A DNA stretch of 64,000 nt from Rhinopithecus roxellana (GCF_007565055.1 NC_044566.1:60247332-60311331); one strand, 5' to 3'. Shown: positions 1 through 63,860, numbered from the stretch's first letter. A program made the numbers and translations. Notes: generated by a model not told the origin, from the sequence alone.

Positions 1-292
1 GCCAGGCATGGTGGCTCACGCCTGTATTCCCAGCACTTTGGGAGGCCAAGGCGGATGGATCACCTCAGGTCAGGAGTTCAAGACCAGCGTGGCCAACATG
101 GTGAAACCCCATCTCTACTAAAAAATACAAAAATTAGCTGGGCCTAGTGGCGAGTGCCTGTAATTCCAGCTACTCAGGAAGCTGAGGCAGGGACAATTGC
201 TTGAACCTAGGAGATGAAGGTTGCAGTGAGCCAAGATCTCACCACTGCACTCCATCCAGACTGGGAGACAGAGTGAGACTCCGTCTCCAAAA

Positions 293-343
<51 letters not shown>

Positions 344-345
344 AG
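1..345 (+). repeat. Alu with (AAAT)n tail
   Basis: Begins one base inside the Alu head (GCCAGGCATGGTGGCTCACG) and runs through both arms to an (AAAT)n tail at about 288-345. Confidence 0.95.
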
Positions 346-740
346 TAAATCTTGACTTATTCTGTGTGGCTATGGGACATGTAGAAAATAGAACAGTGAT
401 TATCAATGTCAAAGATTGGCAGAGTTGGGGGGATGGAACTAGGGTAATGTACCAGTTTCCATAGGATATTAGTTTTAATTATTGGAAGACAGAAATGAGA
501 TAATGGTCAAAAGGCACTGTTTTAGATCCTAGTAAAGGTTGGACACGACTGGAAAGAAACATTACTTCCCTCCAGAATACCCCTCTCTACCAGTTTTAAC
601 CACCCAAAATATATTCAGACATTGCCAAATGCCCACTGGGGTTGGAGATGGAGTAAAATCACCCCTGGTTGAGAACATCTGCTGTAGTCTTTTTTAAATG
701 TTCACTTAATTCCTACCCACTGCCACTCACCCTGACCTGT

Positions 741-920
741 CTACAAATCTAAAAATCTACATAGTGAAGAAACTCTATAAAACTCTTGATTAATTTTTTT
801 CTCTTACACTATGTTGCCTTGACTGGTTCAGCTACAAATATAAAAATCTACAGAGTGAAGAAATTCTACAAAACTCTTAAATTCTTCTTTTACATTATGT
901 TGTCTTGATTGGCTCCGCAG
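741..920. repeat. Imperfect tandem duplication, about 90-bp unit
   Basis: Units 741-831 and 832-920 both start CTACAAAT and share AAAAATCTACA-AGTGAAGAAA and a TTACA-TATGTTG-CTTGA-TGG block. Roughly 80 percent identical by eye. Not a family I recognise. Confidence 0.75.
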
Positions 921-1138
921 TATTCTCTTGAATATCTTCTGTGATCATCTTGAAAAAATATTTGACATTTAATGTGATACAAGTAATTTTGCACAACTTG
1001 GTCTTGGCCTTCTTGTAGGACTCAGAGGATGAAGGTTTCCAGCGATAGGGTAATAGGGAGCAGTACTGTGATTTGAGGATTACATTTGAAACACTAAACC
1101 AATCATTTCGTGTCCAAACTCTTCCTTGTTTCCTAAAG

Positions 1139-1282
1139 ACCTGCTCAAAGTCTCATTGTTCCTGTCCTCAAAAGAAAAGACACATTGATCTAAGGAGGCC
1201 TCATCGACAAGAACTGTGTGGTCGCTGCAAAGACAAGAGATTCTCCTGTGGCAATATTTACAGCTTTAAACATGTGATGTAA
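1139..1282 (+). CDS. ZAR1L: ZAR1L terminal coding exon (zygote arrest 1-like, C-terminal zinc-binding domain)
   Basis: Last 47 codons and TAA stop of a Zar1-family protein. A pyrimidine-rich tract ending in AAAG at 1138 forms the splice acceptor, and the open frame before it shows no family similarity. The peptide starts TCSKSHCSC, continues through KKRHIDLRRPHRQELCGRC and ends GNIYSFKHVM. Cys residues 2, 7, 9, 27, 30 and 37 of the exon, including a CxC and a CxxC, form the distal half of the conserved Cys-rich C-terminal domain. In this family that domain binds zinc and the 3' UTRs of maternal mRNAs to control translation in oocytes and early embryos. Earlier exons lie left of the window. 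Identity as ZAR1L rather than ZAR1 rests mainly on the adjacent gene being FRY and not FRYL. The residue three from the end is His where I recall Tyr in relatives. Confidence 0.85.
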   Translation, partial: TCSKSHCSCPQKKRHIDLRRPHRQELCGRCKDKRFSCGNIYSFKHVM

Positions 1283-1465
1283 CTTGTACAGTGTGACTTG
1301 TACAGGACCTCTGAGCTCTTCTTGTAACTGACTGTGCTGTATTCCTTTTTTGCAACTTGGCTCTGACCTGGCATTGGAAAATGGCTAGGCTTTTGTACTT
1401 TTTGTAGGTTGTGTAACAATTGTACAATGTGAATAGAAGAAAATAAATGCATGTGAACTAGACCA
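1283..1465 (+). other. ZAR1L: ZAR1L 3' UTR
   Basis: Short AT-rich untranslated region following the TAA stop at 1280-1282. It contains repeated TGTACA/TTGTAC-type words and ends about 20 bases after the AATAAA at 1442. The exact cleavage site is not visible and the end given is approximate. Confidence 0.6.
1442..1447 (+). terminator. ZAR1L: Polyadenylation signal AATAAA for ZAR1L
   Basis: Canonical hexamer 160 bases past the stop codon. It is the only one close behind the stop on this strand, so it is the likely end signal of the ZAR1L transcript. Confidence 0.65.
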
Positions 1466-1889
1466 TGAAGCCACATTAATTGGTGATCCTAGTATGAAAA
1501 CATCAATATATGGCATTGGGAAATGGTAGATACCGTCACTTATATGAAGGGGAACTAATGAAGAAAATAGCCATTCTTTTGACAAATTTGTATAAGTCGG
1601 ATGTTCTAAGCACTGGTTCTAAGTGTTATATATAGAGATGATGAAGGGGCAAGGTCCTTCCTTCAAGTATGCACAACTATAGCAAATGCTGAAGCAGCCT
1701 TTAGCATGTGCCGTGCATTGCTATAACTCACCACAGCAGCCATATGAAGTAGGAGCTATTGTACCTTTTCATAGTTGAGGAGATGGAGGCACACAGAGGC
1801 CAGAGCAGAGTGCCAGGATTTAAACCAGGTAGAGTAGGACTTGCTTCATGCTTTCACAATTACATTTATACTTCTCAAGTTCAGAATGG

Positions 1890-3400
1890 GATAAATGCCA
1901 TGAAGGAAACGGAGCTATGGGAGTAATCTTTTAGACAGGGTGGCTGGGAAGAGGTGACATGAGATTGAGACCTGCAGGATGAAGGAAGCTGGGAGAAGAT
2001 GGTTTTGATCTAAGGGAACAGCAGGAGCAAAGGCCTTGAGTGGCTGAGGAATAGGATCCTCCTGGGGCTGACATGGGGCATGAGGCTGCAGAAGACAGGG
2101 CTCTGATCACAAAGGGTTCTCAAGGTCACGTTTAAGCAAATGACAGCCCATGAGGGGCTTTCAACAGTGCAGACACATTCTCACTTCAAAAAGCTCACTT
2201 TAGAGGGAGACCGGTTGGGAGGTTAATGAACACATGAGCAAACTGATGGCTTGGACAAGGGTGGTAGCCAGGGACAGGAAGAGAAATCCATGGGTTTAAG
2301 ATAATGTTTGAAAATGTGCAGGGCTGGCAGTGGAAGATGGAGGAAATAAACAATGACTCTTAATGTGCTTTGAGCTGCAGGGTGAATGGAATTGAGAGCT
2401 ATACCAGGTAGGAGGCATGTTCTGGGGTCAGGTTACCTACCTGCAAATCCTGGCTGCCGTACTTAAGAGATAATTTTGGGCAAGTCACTCTCTATCCCTC
2501 AGTTTACCTATCTGTAAAATGGAGATGATGATAGTCCTCACACCACCAAGAGATAGGAACTAAAGGAGTTGAGGCATGTTCATCACTTAGAATAATTAGT
2601 GCCTGTCACTTTGAGGGCTCGATACATTTACCTCTTATTTTAGTGGAGCTATTTAGTAATGTGGGGAAGGGCTTCTGTTTTCAACATAAGTCTGAAGTGC
2701 TGGAGACATCCAAATGGAGATGTCATGCAGCCTACTGGGTATACGTATCTGGAATTTAGGAGGTAAGTCAGAGTTAGGGATAGATTTGGAGATAAATAGC
2801 TTTTAAAACCATGGGCCTGGATGGAATCACCTGCACCAAAATCTCACAAATCACCACTAATTAACTAATGTAACCAAACACCACCTGTTCCAACAACCTA
2901 TGGAAATAAAAAAATTTAAAAATATAGTTTCACAGAAGCAGGAAAAAAGGGAGTACAACACAGGGCTCTGGGGGCATACCAACACTTAGAGCAATGATTC
3001 TAAAACCTTAACATCCCAGGAGTCACTGGGTGAGCTTGTTAAATGAAGATTCTGATTCAGTAGGTCTGGGGTCTGAGACCGCAAATCTAGGAAGCTCCCA
3101 GATGCCATCAATGCTGCTGGTTCCCCAGACTATACTTAGAGTAGCAGGAACTTAGAGGTTAGATGAAAGGTGAGGTCAAGAGGGATAGGAAGAGGATGAG
3201 GAGATGAAAATGAAGAAGAAACAGTATTTCCAGAAGGAAGGAAAGTCAACTGAGTCAAATCCTGCTGGGAGGTCGGGAAAGGTGACGACAGGTCCATCGG
3301 ATTTGGCAGCATGGAGGTGACAGGTGAGGCTGAAGAGAGAAGTTTCCATGGAATGGCGTGGATGGAAGCAGTGTTAAAGTCCAAATAGTGAAGAGAAGTG
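1890..3400. repeat. Old dispersed repeat, family not assigned, interrupted by the MIR
   Basis: Contains phrases that recur across mammalian genomes, such as GCAAAGGCCTTGAG, GACATCCAAATGGAGATGTC, TGAGTCAAATCCTGCTG and GGATTTGGCAGCATGGAGGT, in the same order. I recognise the pattern as interspersed but cannot name the family with confidence. Confidence 0.45.
2420..2640 (+). repeat. MIR element
   Basis: Core words typical of MIR: AATCCTGGCT, CAAGTCACT, CTCAGTTTACCTATCTGTAAA, ATGGAGATGATGATAG. Confidence 0.75.
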
Positions 3401-3936
3401 GTACTTCCTAGATGTTTTGCTGTAAGAAAGCAGAGAAACTGGTGATAGCTAGAATGGCATTTGGGGAAAGGGGAGGCACTGAGTATGTTGGCATATTAAA
3501 GGGAATCATTTAGAGAAGCTGATGGCAGAGCAGAGAGGGGAATGTCTGCAGGAGCAAAGCCCTTGAATAGGCAGCAGAGATGGGGTCCAGAGCGCCAGTG
3601 GAGCAATTGGCCCGAGGGGAGCAGTGATATTCCTTTGATTAGAAAAGGATGAAGCACCTAGAATATAGGGCTAAAGATAAGTATATTTTTGGTGGGGAAG
3701 GTGAGACTCATTTGTTTACTCAATGAATTATGAAGCAAAGCCATCAGCTGAGACAGGATGCTGATGAGGAGAGAGGAAAATATGAGAAATAACTTTCTCA
3801 GGCATTAGGAAATTGAAATGATCAGGAAGGTATAAGTGTATTACAAGATTGTCCGATAGTGTTGAGATTTGACACTTTCTTGGTTGCAGTCGCATACTAG
3901 CGTCACACTTCTAGTAATGAAGACGCTTCTAGTAGT

Positions 3937-4020
3937 GAAGATATTACTAGAAATGTAACATTACCAGTGTCATTGTTTGTGTGACACTACATGTGTGACT
4001 TGCACTCTAGTAATATCTTC
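3937..4020. repeat. Nested inverted repeat (MITE-like)
   Basis: Outer arms GAAGATATTACTAG (3937-3950) and its exact complement (4007-4020). Inside, AGTGTCA (3966-3972) pairs with TGACACT (3982-3988). May be a remnant of a small DNA transposon. Confidence 0.55.
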
Positions 4021-4367
4021 ATCTTTGTAATGCCACACTTCTGGTGCAGCTGTGGAAAGAGTCAGTTTCAGGTTCAACCAGACTTGGCGTTTAACCAGCT
4101 GAGTAAGACAGAGTTAGGGCATCCCTTGTGAATGTCAGCAAGGGAGGGATTATAATGACCCATGGAATTTAAACATGCTCCAAAGGGGAGTAAAGACATG
4201 TGAGGGCCACAGACTGATACTCATTACGGGAGAATTGTTAGAGGGGTGGGGGCTGGAGTAAAGGAGAACTGGGAAAATTCCTGAGTAGGGGGCCTGAAGG
4301 TGGGATTCTGGAGCTGGTTCACTTACTGCTATGAATCAGGTTTTGGTATAGCCAGGAAATTGGATGG

Positions 4368-4526
4368 CATTTCACCCGGTCATTGGCTTCCTTGCTGTCC
4401 CTTCGACAAAGTGATCCTGCTCCTCCTTCAGGGTCTCTGCGTGTGTTTTTCCCTTTGCTGGAATGCTCTTTTCCCTGGATATCCATTGTATCCCCCACTT
4501 CATTCAGATCTCTCCTCAGATATCAC
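4368..4526 (+). repeat. 159-bp copy of an L2 segment found at 6778-6936
   Basis: Aligns without gaps to 6778-6936 with six mismatches by my count, then both flanks diverge abruptly. The 6778 copy lies in a continuous L2, so this one is the likely derivative. Confidence 0.85.
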
Positions 4527-4770
4527 TGGGTAGAACAGAGTGAAAATGCCTGGAGGTAAGAATGTTAACAGGATGAGAGAAAAAAGATTTCGTACAGGTT
4601 ATACACAAGACTCCCGAAGTCCTGGAAATGACATCGGAAGCTGGGGTGAGCAAGAAGCTGTAGTCTCTCCGATGAATAAGGGGCAGGAAGCAGGAGGGCT
4701 TTAGGTCAGCAGTTCCCAAGCCCGGCTGCAATTCAAAATTATCAGAGGAGCGTTATAAAGGATTTAAGGG

Positions 4771-5073
4771 GCCGGGCGCAGTGGCTCAAGCCTGTAATCC
4801 CAGCACTTTGGGAGGCCGAGACGGGCGGATCACGAGGTCAGGAGATCGAGACCATCCTGGCTAACACGGTGAAACCCCATCTCTACTAAAAATACAAAAA
4901 ACTAGCCGGGCGAGGTGGCGGGCGCCTGTAGTCCCAGCTACTCAGGAGGCTGAGGCAGGAGAATGGCGTAAACCCAGGAGGCGGAGCTTGCAGTGAGCTG
5001 AGATCTGGCCACTGCACTCCAGCCTGGGCGGCAGAGCGAGACTCCGTCCCCCCCCCAAAAAAAAAAAAAAAGG
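4771..5073 (+). repeat. Young AluY, Old World monkey type
   Basis: Intact element with target duplication AAGGATTTAAGG on both sides. Diagnostic wording includes ACTAGCCGGGCGAGGTGGCG and GATCTGGCCACTGCACTCC with GGCGGCAGAGCGAG, which I associate with cercopithecoid AluY lineages. Confidence 0.9.
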
Positions 5074-5635
5074 ATTTAAGGGATCCGCAGGGAGGCCTAA
5101 GCCTCAGGATTTTTAAAAAGCTTCCCCAGTGCTTCTAATGCAGTTGAGGGTCACAGCCATTGCTGTGGATGACAGTGATGGGGTTGGGGAAGGAGGTGGC
5201 TAGTACAGCCAGGTGGCAAGAATTTTGGCTTTTTGAAATAGAGATGAGGAGAGAAGAGTTGGACATAGTAAAGGGGACCTGGAGGAATCTCTTCATTCTC
5301 CTGGCCGAGGAGCGCCTGGAAGTTCGCACCAGGTGGCCCAAGTTCTTGGAATCTGAAATTCAAATACAATATCCATGCAAGTTTGCTGTTAAAAGAGGGA
5401 TCTGGATTATAGAAGATGGTGACAGAGAAGGAGGCATCTGCCAGGAAACTGATCTGTAAGTGGATGCAGTAAATTCTAGCCACTCACTCACTGTGACCTC
5501 AAATAGGAAACAAAGTTACAAAAAGATCAATGACAGATCTGGGTAGAATCACTACACCAGCAGCCTACGTGGAAAAACAATTGGGGGTATGCTTTAGAAG
5601 AAGAAAGAGCACTTTGCTATGTAGGAAGTTTTTCC

Positions 5636-5767
5636 CAGTTCAGTGTCTTTCAGAGTGGAGTGTGGCTGTTGCAATGCTGATTTGAGGGATCCTGCGCTGG
5701 ACAGTTCATTGTCTTTCAGAGTGGAGTGTGGCTGTTGCAATGCTGATTTGAGGGATCCTGCGCTGGA
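5636..5767. repeat. 66-bp tandem duplication, nearly perfect
   Basis: Units 5636-5701 and 5702-5767 both start CAGTTCA and end TGCGCTGGA. They differ at one base (G/T in CAGTTCA[G/T]TGTC), indicating a recent event. Confidence 0.95.
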
Positions 5768-6039
5768 TTTACCAAATTGGTCTCTAGAGGGGTCAACCTG
5801 AGGGATTCTGCATTTTTGACAAATACCCTGGGGTGATTCTTAGGGCTGAGAACAGAGAAAGCAATGTTCCGATCTTGGCAGTGGATTAGAATCATCTGAG
5901 GAATCTTAAACAGCGCTGGAGTTTGAGCACAGCTTCAGACCAATTAAAACAATGAAGAGGAAGCCTGAGTGTTGGGGTTTTAAGTCCTCGACATGATTTA
6001 ATGTGCATCTGAGATTTTGAGCCCATTACCTGCACTCTA

Positions 6040-7160
6040 ATTTTTATGAGCAATCCCAGTCCTGGCCATATGTATGTCTTTAGCCCAGACTTTGCTCCTC
6101 AACAACAGACTCACATATCCACCTGTTTACTCACCATCTTGTCTTGGATATCAGACATCTCAAAGTTAACATGTCTGAAGAATAATCTTGGTTTCTACCT
6201 CCCAAACATGCATTCCCTCATCGCAGTTAGCGGCAACTCCATTCCTCCAGTGGTTTGGACCCAACTCTCTCCCATTCCATGTGTCATTGGTGAGCCCTGT
6301 CAGCTTTAGCTCTGAACTATTTCCAGAACATGCCCACAACTAATCACTTCTGTTGCTAGTACCCTAGCTCAAGCCAGCATCGCCTGGTGACTGCACTATT
6401 GCCACAGCCGTCTCTCTAGTCTTCCTGCTTCTACCTCTGCCCATCTACAGTCTGTTCTGCACATAGCAGCCACAGTGATCCTTTAAAAAAATTATTTTTA
6501 TTGTGGCAAGACATATAACATAAAATTTGCCATTTTAAAGTACACAATTCATTGGCATTAAGTACATTCACAGTGCTGTATAACCACCACAACAGAACTT
6601 TTGTTATAGAGGTTTTCTTCATCATCCCAAATGGAGTAATCCTTTTAAACATAAGTCACAGCATGTCACTACCCTGCCCGCAAACATTCACTGGCTTCCC
6701 ATCTTGCTCAGCAAGGGACAAAGTCCTGCTGTGGCCCACAGAGCTTTTGGCTGTCCTCTCTGAATGCTCTCTTCACTCATTTCACCCGGTCACTGGCTTC
6801 CTTGCTGTCCCTTCAACAAAGTGATCCTACAGCTCCTTCAGGGTCTCTGCGTGTGTTTTTCCCTTTGCTGGAATGCTCTTTTCCCTGGATATCCATTGTA
6901 TCCCCCACTTCATTCAGATCTCTCCTCAGACATCACCCTATTAGAGTGACAGCTAAGATAGCCCCGTCCGCATTACTCACTGTTTTGTTCTTCATGGCAC
7001 TAATCATTACCCAACATAGACAAGCACCTCTTCCTCCACTCAAATGTAGGAGCCTCATGGGAACAGGGACCACCTCTGTTTTGATAGCTGCGGTATCCTC
7101 TAAAACAGTGCCTAGCCCAGAGTGGGTACGCAATCAATATTTACTGAACAAAGAAATATC
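6040..7160 (+). repeat. L2 element split by an L1 fragment
   Basis: L2 words in order: CTGGAATGCTCTTTTCCCTGG, TTCATTCAGATCTCTCCTCAGACATCAC (partly), then the tail with CAGTGCCTAGCCCAGAGTGGG and CAATATTTACTGAA. An old L1 fragment is inserted at about 6484-6640. Confidence 0.75.
6484..6640 (+). repeat. Old L1 3'-region fragment
   Basis: Typical L1ME-like text: ATAAAATTTGCCATTTTAAA, GGCATTAAGTACATTCACAG, TATAACCACCAC. Confidence 0.7.
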
Positions 7161-8980
7161 CGGGGTCATGATAGGTATTCAAATATTAATTGATCTAAAA
7201 CAAATGCACTGAAAACTTTAAAAACTAGTTTCATTGAGATACAATGAACACACCCTAATACTCACCCGTGGACACTGATTTTCTTGTTGTTAAGGAGGGC
7301 ATCGGGAAGCACGTGTTAGTTATTGATGTAAGCAGCCTGGAGGCACCCTTATTCTTTCCAGAATTCTACAGTTCACTGAAAAGATCATTGTTTGTTAGGA
7401 CTTGGAACCAGAAGAGCCTTGAGACCTACCTCTGGATGTTCATGCATGTGTGTGATGCCTACAATTACAGGCATCTTGATTTCACAGCAACGCCAGCACA
7501 TTTTCTTAACATCTCACCAATGTTAGATGGGTTAGAGGTGGGAATGACATTCACGTGCCTCTAAAAATGTGCAGTGCCTTTTCTAAAACACTGTATTTGG
7601 AGACCATAATTTTAATCAAGTGATGTCTAAGTTACAGAGCACCTGTCTGGATTGCTTTATTCTGCAGGTGGATACAAAGTGGATCATGTTTCAGTGCTAG
7701 AAAACAGTGAGACACAAGGAGGCATCTTTCTTATCACTGAGGCATCTGTTAAATATCTACCCTTTCCTTTGGTACCTCTACTTCTTTGTATCCCTGGGGA
7801 AGGCAATTAACACTAATGCTTCTGTAACAGAGGCACAGAGGAATAGCCGACAAGATTTGACTGGTAGATCTTAAGTTATTGCTGGGCTCTGCTGGAGTGG
7901 GGCTGCATCCTACACAATTTTTCCCATCTCCACTTAAAGTAGAGGAGGTGAAGAGATAGAGGAAAAGTAGAAGAAACCTTTCACATTAATACATCTCCTT
8001 TTAAAAATAAAATTGAGAAAAACACAAACCACTGCTTCATATGTTAATATCTTAGATTGCAATGTACTGTTGAAATCTTTTTTTTCTTTCTTTCTTGTTT
8101 AAGAGTAAAACACCGCAGTGGTTCTCTGCTGGGTAAGCAGGCATGGTAGAAAATTCAATTCATGACGAATCTGTTCTTTCTACTGTGGCTCCCAACAAGA
8201 CTCTCTGAAAGTTGTCTACTGTGGTTACCCACGGAAACCTTTATTTTATGAGGTATTTTTCAGAGAGATCACGATTCAGTTGTTTCTACAAATCATAGCA
8301 AATCATCTTTCAGGCAAGTTGAAAAAATAAATCATCAGAAAAATATGTTGTCAGCAGTCCAGAAAATTATTAAAATCTAGTAGTTGTATCTGTGGTAACA
8401 TAAAAAAAAAAAATCCTAGGTTAGGCTCTCTTCTGTAGGATACTCCTAGAATATTATTACTGCCAATGATTCAGTAGCCATATGCTAGTAAAGCAAGTTA
8501 TATTTGTTGGTCCATGTAAAATATGAGTAGGAAGACAGCATAACTGAGATTGTTACATATTTCTCCCTGTGTTCCTGTTTTCTTAGTGGGGTAGGTAGGG
8601 GATAGGTGTTGGTGACAGAATTAAAACTCTACTACTTTTTCCTGCTCACTATAGAATCAATTTCCAAATTTGAAGGATGACAATCTAATTATAGCTTATA
8701 GAGAATTAGAGCTCTCACTTTTTTCTGATTTTTCTCTTTTGTTGATTACACAGAATTGGTTGAAGCTCACAGTTTTGATGCCAACTTCCAAAGAGATTAT
8801 ACTTACTTCCAGCTTCACAGGGCCATGCATGGCATGACCCCCATGGGTGCCATTCAGAGCATATACGTGAGGGGTGCCCCTTGGGGTTATTACTTTGGCA
8901 ACCCATATGCAGAACTTCATGTGTGCCCAGGACAAACATTTTCATTAATCAGAAATAAAGTCCATGGTCAACATGTATTT

Positions 8981-9012
8981 TGTTCTTCTTCTTCTTCTTC
9001 TTTTTTTTTTTA
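8981..9012. repeat. TTC/T-rich run
   Basis: (TTC)n followed by a T run, A-rich on the FRY sense strand, marking the possible end of the FRY transcript. Confidence 0.8.
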
Positions 9013-9013
9013 G

Positions 9014-10157
9014 TCTAAAGAAAGTTCTGAACAGAATATCAATTAAGCTTACATCACAAAAACTTTAAATGTATTTACAGAGTGAATAAGTTACATAGAT
9101 AAACTCTGAATATGTTTTTGCTGTGCAACAAGTTCACATGCACACATCTAACACTTGACAGCATTAAGTTTAAGGAGAGAACTTAAGAATGGCCCTTTAC
9201 ATATATATTACACATAAAATATGACATTTAAGAAACAAAGAAACAACTCATAGTTTACCTTTATGATTCTACTTCTGGCTATCCAAACAGATATTAAAAT
9301 ATGCATGCCTGACAGGTGAAAAGACGTGGAATTTATATTGTGAATAGTTTTCTCTACAAAATGGCAAAGTTAATTAAAATTAACACTCATCCTTCAGCAG
9401 TATAAATATGCTCATAAAAGCAACCTTCTAGTAAAAAGCAGCCAAGATCCTGAAAAAGAGTCTATCTGGACCATTTTTGGTGCAAAGAGATCCAGGGCTT
9501 TCAGAAACAGTAGCCTAGCAACATAAGAAAGGTAGTTCATAGCAGCTCCTTTTAGATACAGCAATTGTATTCAAATTACAGTGTACATTACATTGCAGTC
9601 CGTTTACAATTCCCTTTTCACATACACAGGCTGTCAGCGTTTGACCGTCTTACAGTTTTCAGTGGCCAGCTTCATGTTGCCTGCCCCTTTCTCAGCCCAC
9701 CAAAGAAAGGAAAAAGAAAAAAGAAAAGAAAATGGAACAAGAAAGGGAAAGAATGTACATGTTTGATAATATAAAATTTTTTGAGTGAAGAAAACATTGC
9801 ACTTTTGCCAATCTAAAATCATTTCTAGAAAGGAAGGTACTGTTCAGTGTAGTCAGCTTTGGTATGCAACGGAAGTCACTTCTTCAGTAGTGAGTTGCAT
9901 ATGCTTGGTCAAACGTAACACATTTGTGCCACACAGCGTGACGGGTGGAGTCTGTCCAGGACATTCTAAGCTACCTTGGTTCTTATAGTATTGCTACACA
10001 TTGGAAGTTCTGTCATCCTCTTTAGAAAAAGCCCTACAGGTAACAAGAGGGAGAACAGTCTGTCCAAGCCTTTTGAAGGCCGAGAAGACATCGAATGATG
10101 TCGCCCCAGCATGGCAGCACTGCCAGTTTGGAACCCAGTGGGGACAGGAGGCTCCTG
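9014..10157 (-). other. FRY: FRY 3' UTR (probable extent)
   Basis: AT-rich, unique-looking sequence directly after the FRY stop with no recognisable transposon, as expected of a conserved 3' UTR. I see no canonical AATAAA on the minus strand within it. The far end is placed before the T/TTC-rich run (8981-9012 on the + strand), which could be a real end or only a tract that mis-primes oligo-dT. A minus-strand AATAAA lies further out at 8240-8245, so the UTR could extend to about 8,220. Confidence 0.5.
9072..9079 (-). promoter_or_regulatory. FRY: Pumilio-type site UGUAAAUA in FRY 3' UTR
   Basis: Exact match to the PUM1/PUM2 consensus UGUANAUA in the sense orientation of the FRY transcript, near the distal end of the probable 3' UTR. 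Eight bases can occur by chance, so this is only a candidate. Confidence 0.35.
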
Positions 10158-62790
<52,633 letters not shown>

Positions 62791-62892
62791 CTGTGGGGGG
62801 CAAAGTGCAGTTGGAGTCAGTCACACACCAGATCTCCGTATGGAAGGACCCGTGTTTTCCAACATATTTAGGATTGCACATTTCTTTTTAAA

Positions 62893-63022
62893 TTTTTATT
62901 TTTTTAGGAGACAGGGTCTTGCTATGTTGCCCAGGCTAGTCTCAAACTCCTGGCCTTAAGAGATCCTCTTGCCTCAGCTCCCAAGTATTTGGGATTATAG
63001 GCGAGTGCCACTACACCTGGCT
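62893..63022 (-). repeat. Monomeric Alu (FLAM/FRAM-like)
   Basis: A single-arm element of about 130 bp with target duplication GATTGCACATTTC on both sides, so it inserted as a monomer rather than being a broken dimer. Confidence 0.85.
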
Positions 63023-63109
63023 TGATTGCACATTTCCTTAGGAGAGGAAATAAAATCCTAACTATGAAGAACTGAAGATATTATCAAAATAGACTATATC
63101 ATGTGTGGA

Positions 63110-63860
63110 GGTGTGAATATGTAAGTATAAAATTCGTGTGATCAAATATTAAAAAACACCTCAAAAGGAAAGCATCAGACACCAATGCTCAAAAATTACA
63201 AATTCAAACAAAAGATAAAATCTGTCAGGTATCAAACTGGCAAAGATTAGAAACTGATAATACTCAGAATTGATGGGGAGATAAAGAGATGGGTATTCTT
63301 ACGTATCAGTGGCAATGTAAATTGGATAGACTGGCAAATGAGATCAAGAGCAATGAAGAGGTCCACAATCTTCTGACACAGTAATTATACTTTTAGGAAT
63401 GCGTCTCAAACCAGAGATAGATGTTAAGATTTATGTATAAGATTTTACCACAGCATTATTTATAATGGCAAAAACATACACAAAACAAGAAAGCTTTGTA
63501 AGCAATTCAAGCATTGAACATTAGGGAAATGGATATATAAGTTAACAGCAAACTGACAGCAAACTGTATAATGAAACATCATGCAGTTAACAGAATGACA
63601 TTTTTAAAGACAGTGGAGGATATCAGATAATATTCAGTGGGAAATGAAGGATACACATCTATTTTAATAGATAATGCCAATATTGACATGAATGTGTGTG
63701 TTATATAGAAATAACATTGGAAAGAAATTTAAAAATGTTAGTATTGTTTCTCTATAATTTTGAGGAATTTTTCTTTTCTTTTTAAAAGCTTTCCTGCATC
63801 TTCCAAATTTTCTGTTATGAACATATACTTCTTTTATAATCATAAAAAATCAATTATATT
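63110..63860 (+). repeat. Old L1 3' region
   Basis: Words such as GGCAATGTAAATTGGATAGA, GCATTATTTATAATGGCAAAA and AATGAAACATCATGCAGTTA occur in the order seen in old mammalian L1 ends. Confidence 0.75.

Larger units (their letters stand above)
1..1138 (+). other. ZAR1L: ZAR1L last intron (3' part)
   Basis: Non-coding. It holds an Alu at the left edge with an (AAAT)n tail (1-345), then about 400 bases of AT-rich sequence, then a 90-base imperfect tandem duplication (741-920). I found no further ZAR1L exon: no Cys-rich Zar1-type peptide with flanking splice sites is present. Confidence 0.6.
1466..9013. other. Intergenic region between convergent ZAR1L and FRY
   Basis: 7.5 kb without a supported gene. 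It contains an old dispersed repeat on 1890-2340 and 2680-3400 (family unassigned), a MIR (2420-2640), a small inverted-repeat element (3937-4020), a copied L2 segment (4368-4526), a young Alu (4771-5073) and a 66-bp tandem duplication (5636-5767). An L2 split by an L1 fragment follows (6040-7160). From 7200 to 9000 I recognise nothing except T-rich and TTC runs near 8980-9012. Confidence 0.6.

Noticed and set aside
5135..5483. Overlapping open frames on both strands around 5.2-5.5 kb
   Set aside because: Mutually antisense frames without domain similarity or codon bias; intergenic chance frames.
8240..8245. Minus-strand AATAAA as the definite end of FRY
   Set aside because: The hexamer is real but lies 1.9 kb past the stop, and isolated hexamers are common in AT-rich DNA. 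Retained only as an alternative 3' end.
8756..9013. Open frame of 85 codons on the + strand near the FRY 3' end
   Set aside because: No domain, no splice or promoter context, and the tail of the frame is a TTC/T run. It matches no family I know and is most likely chance.
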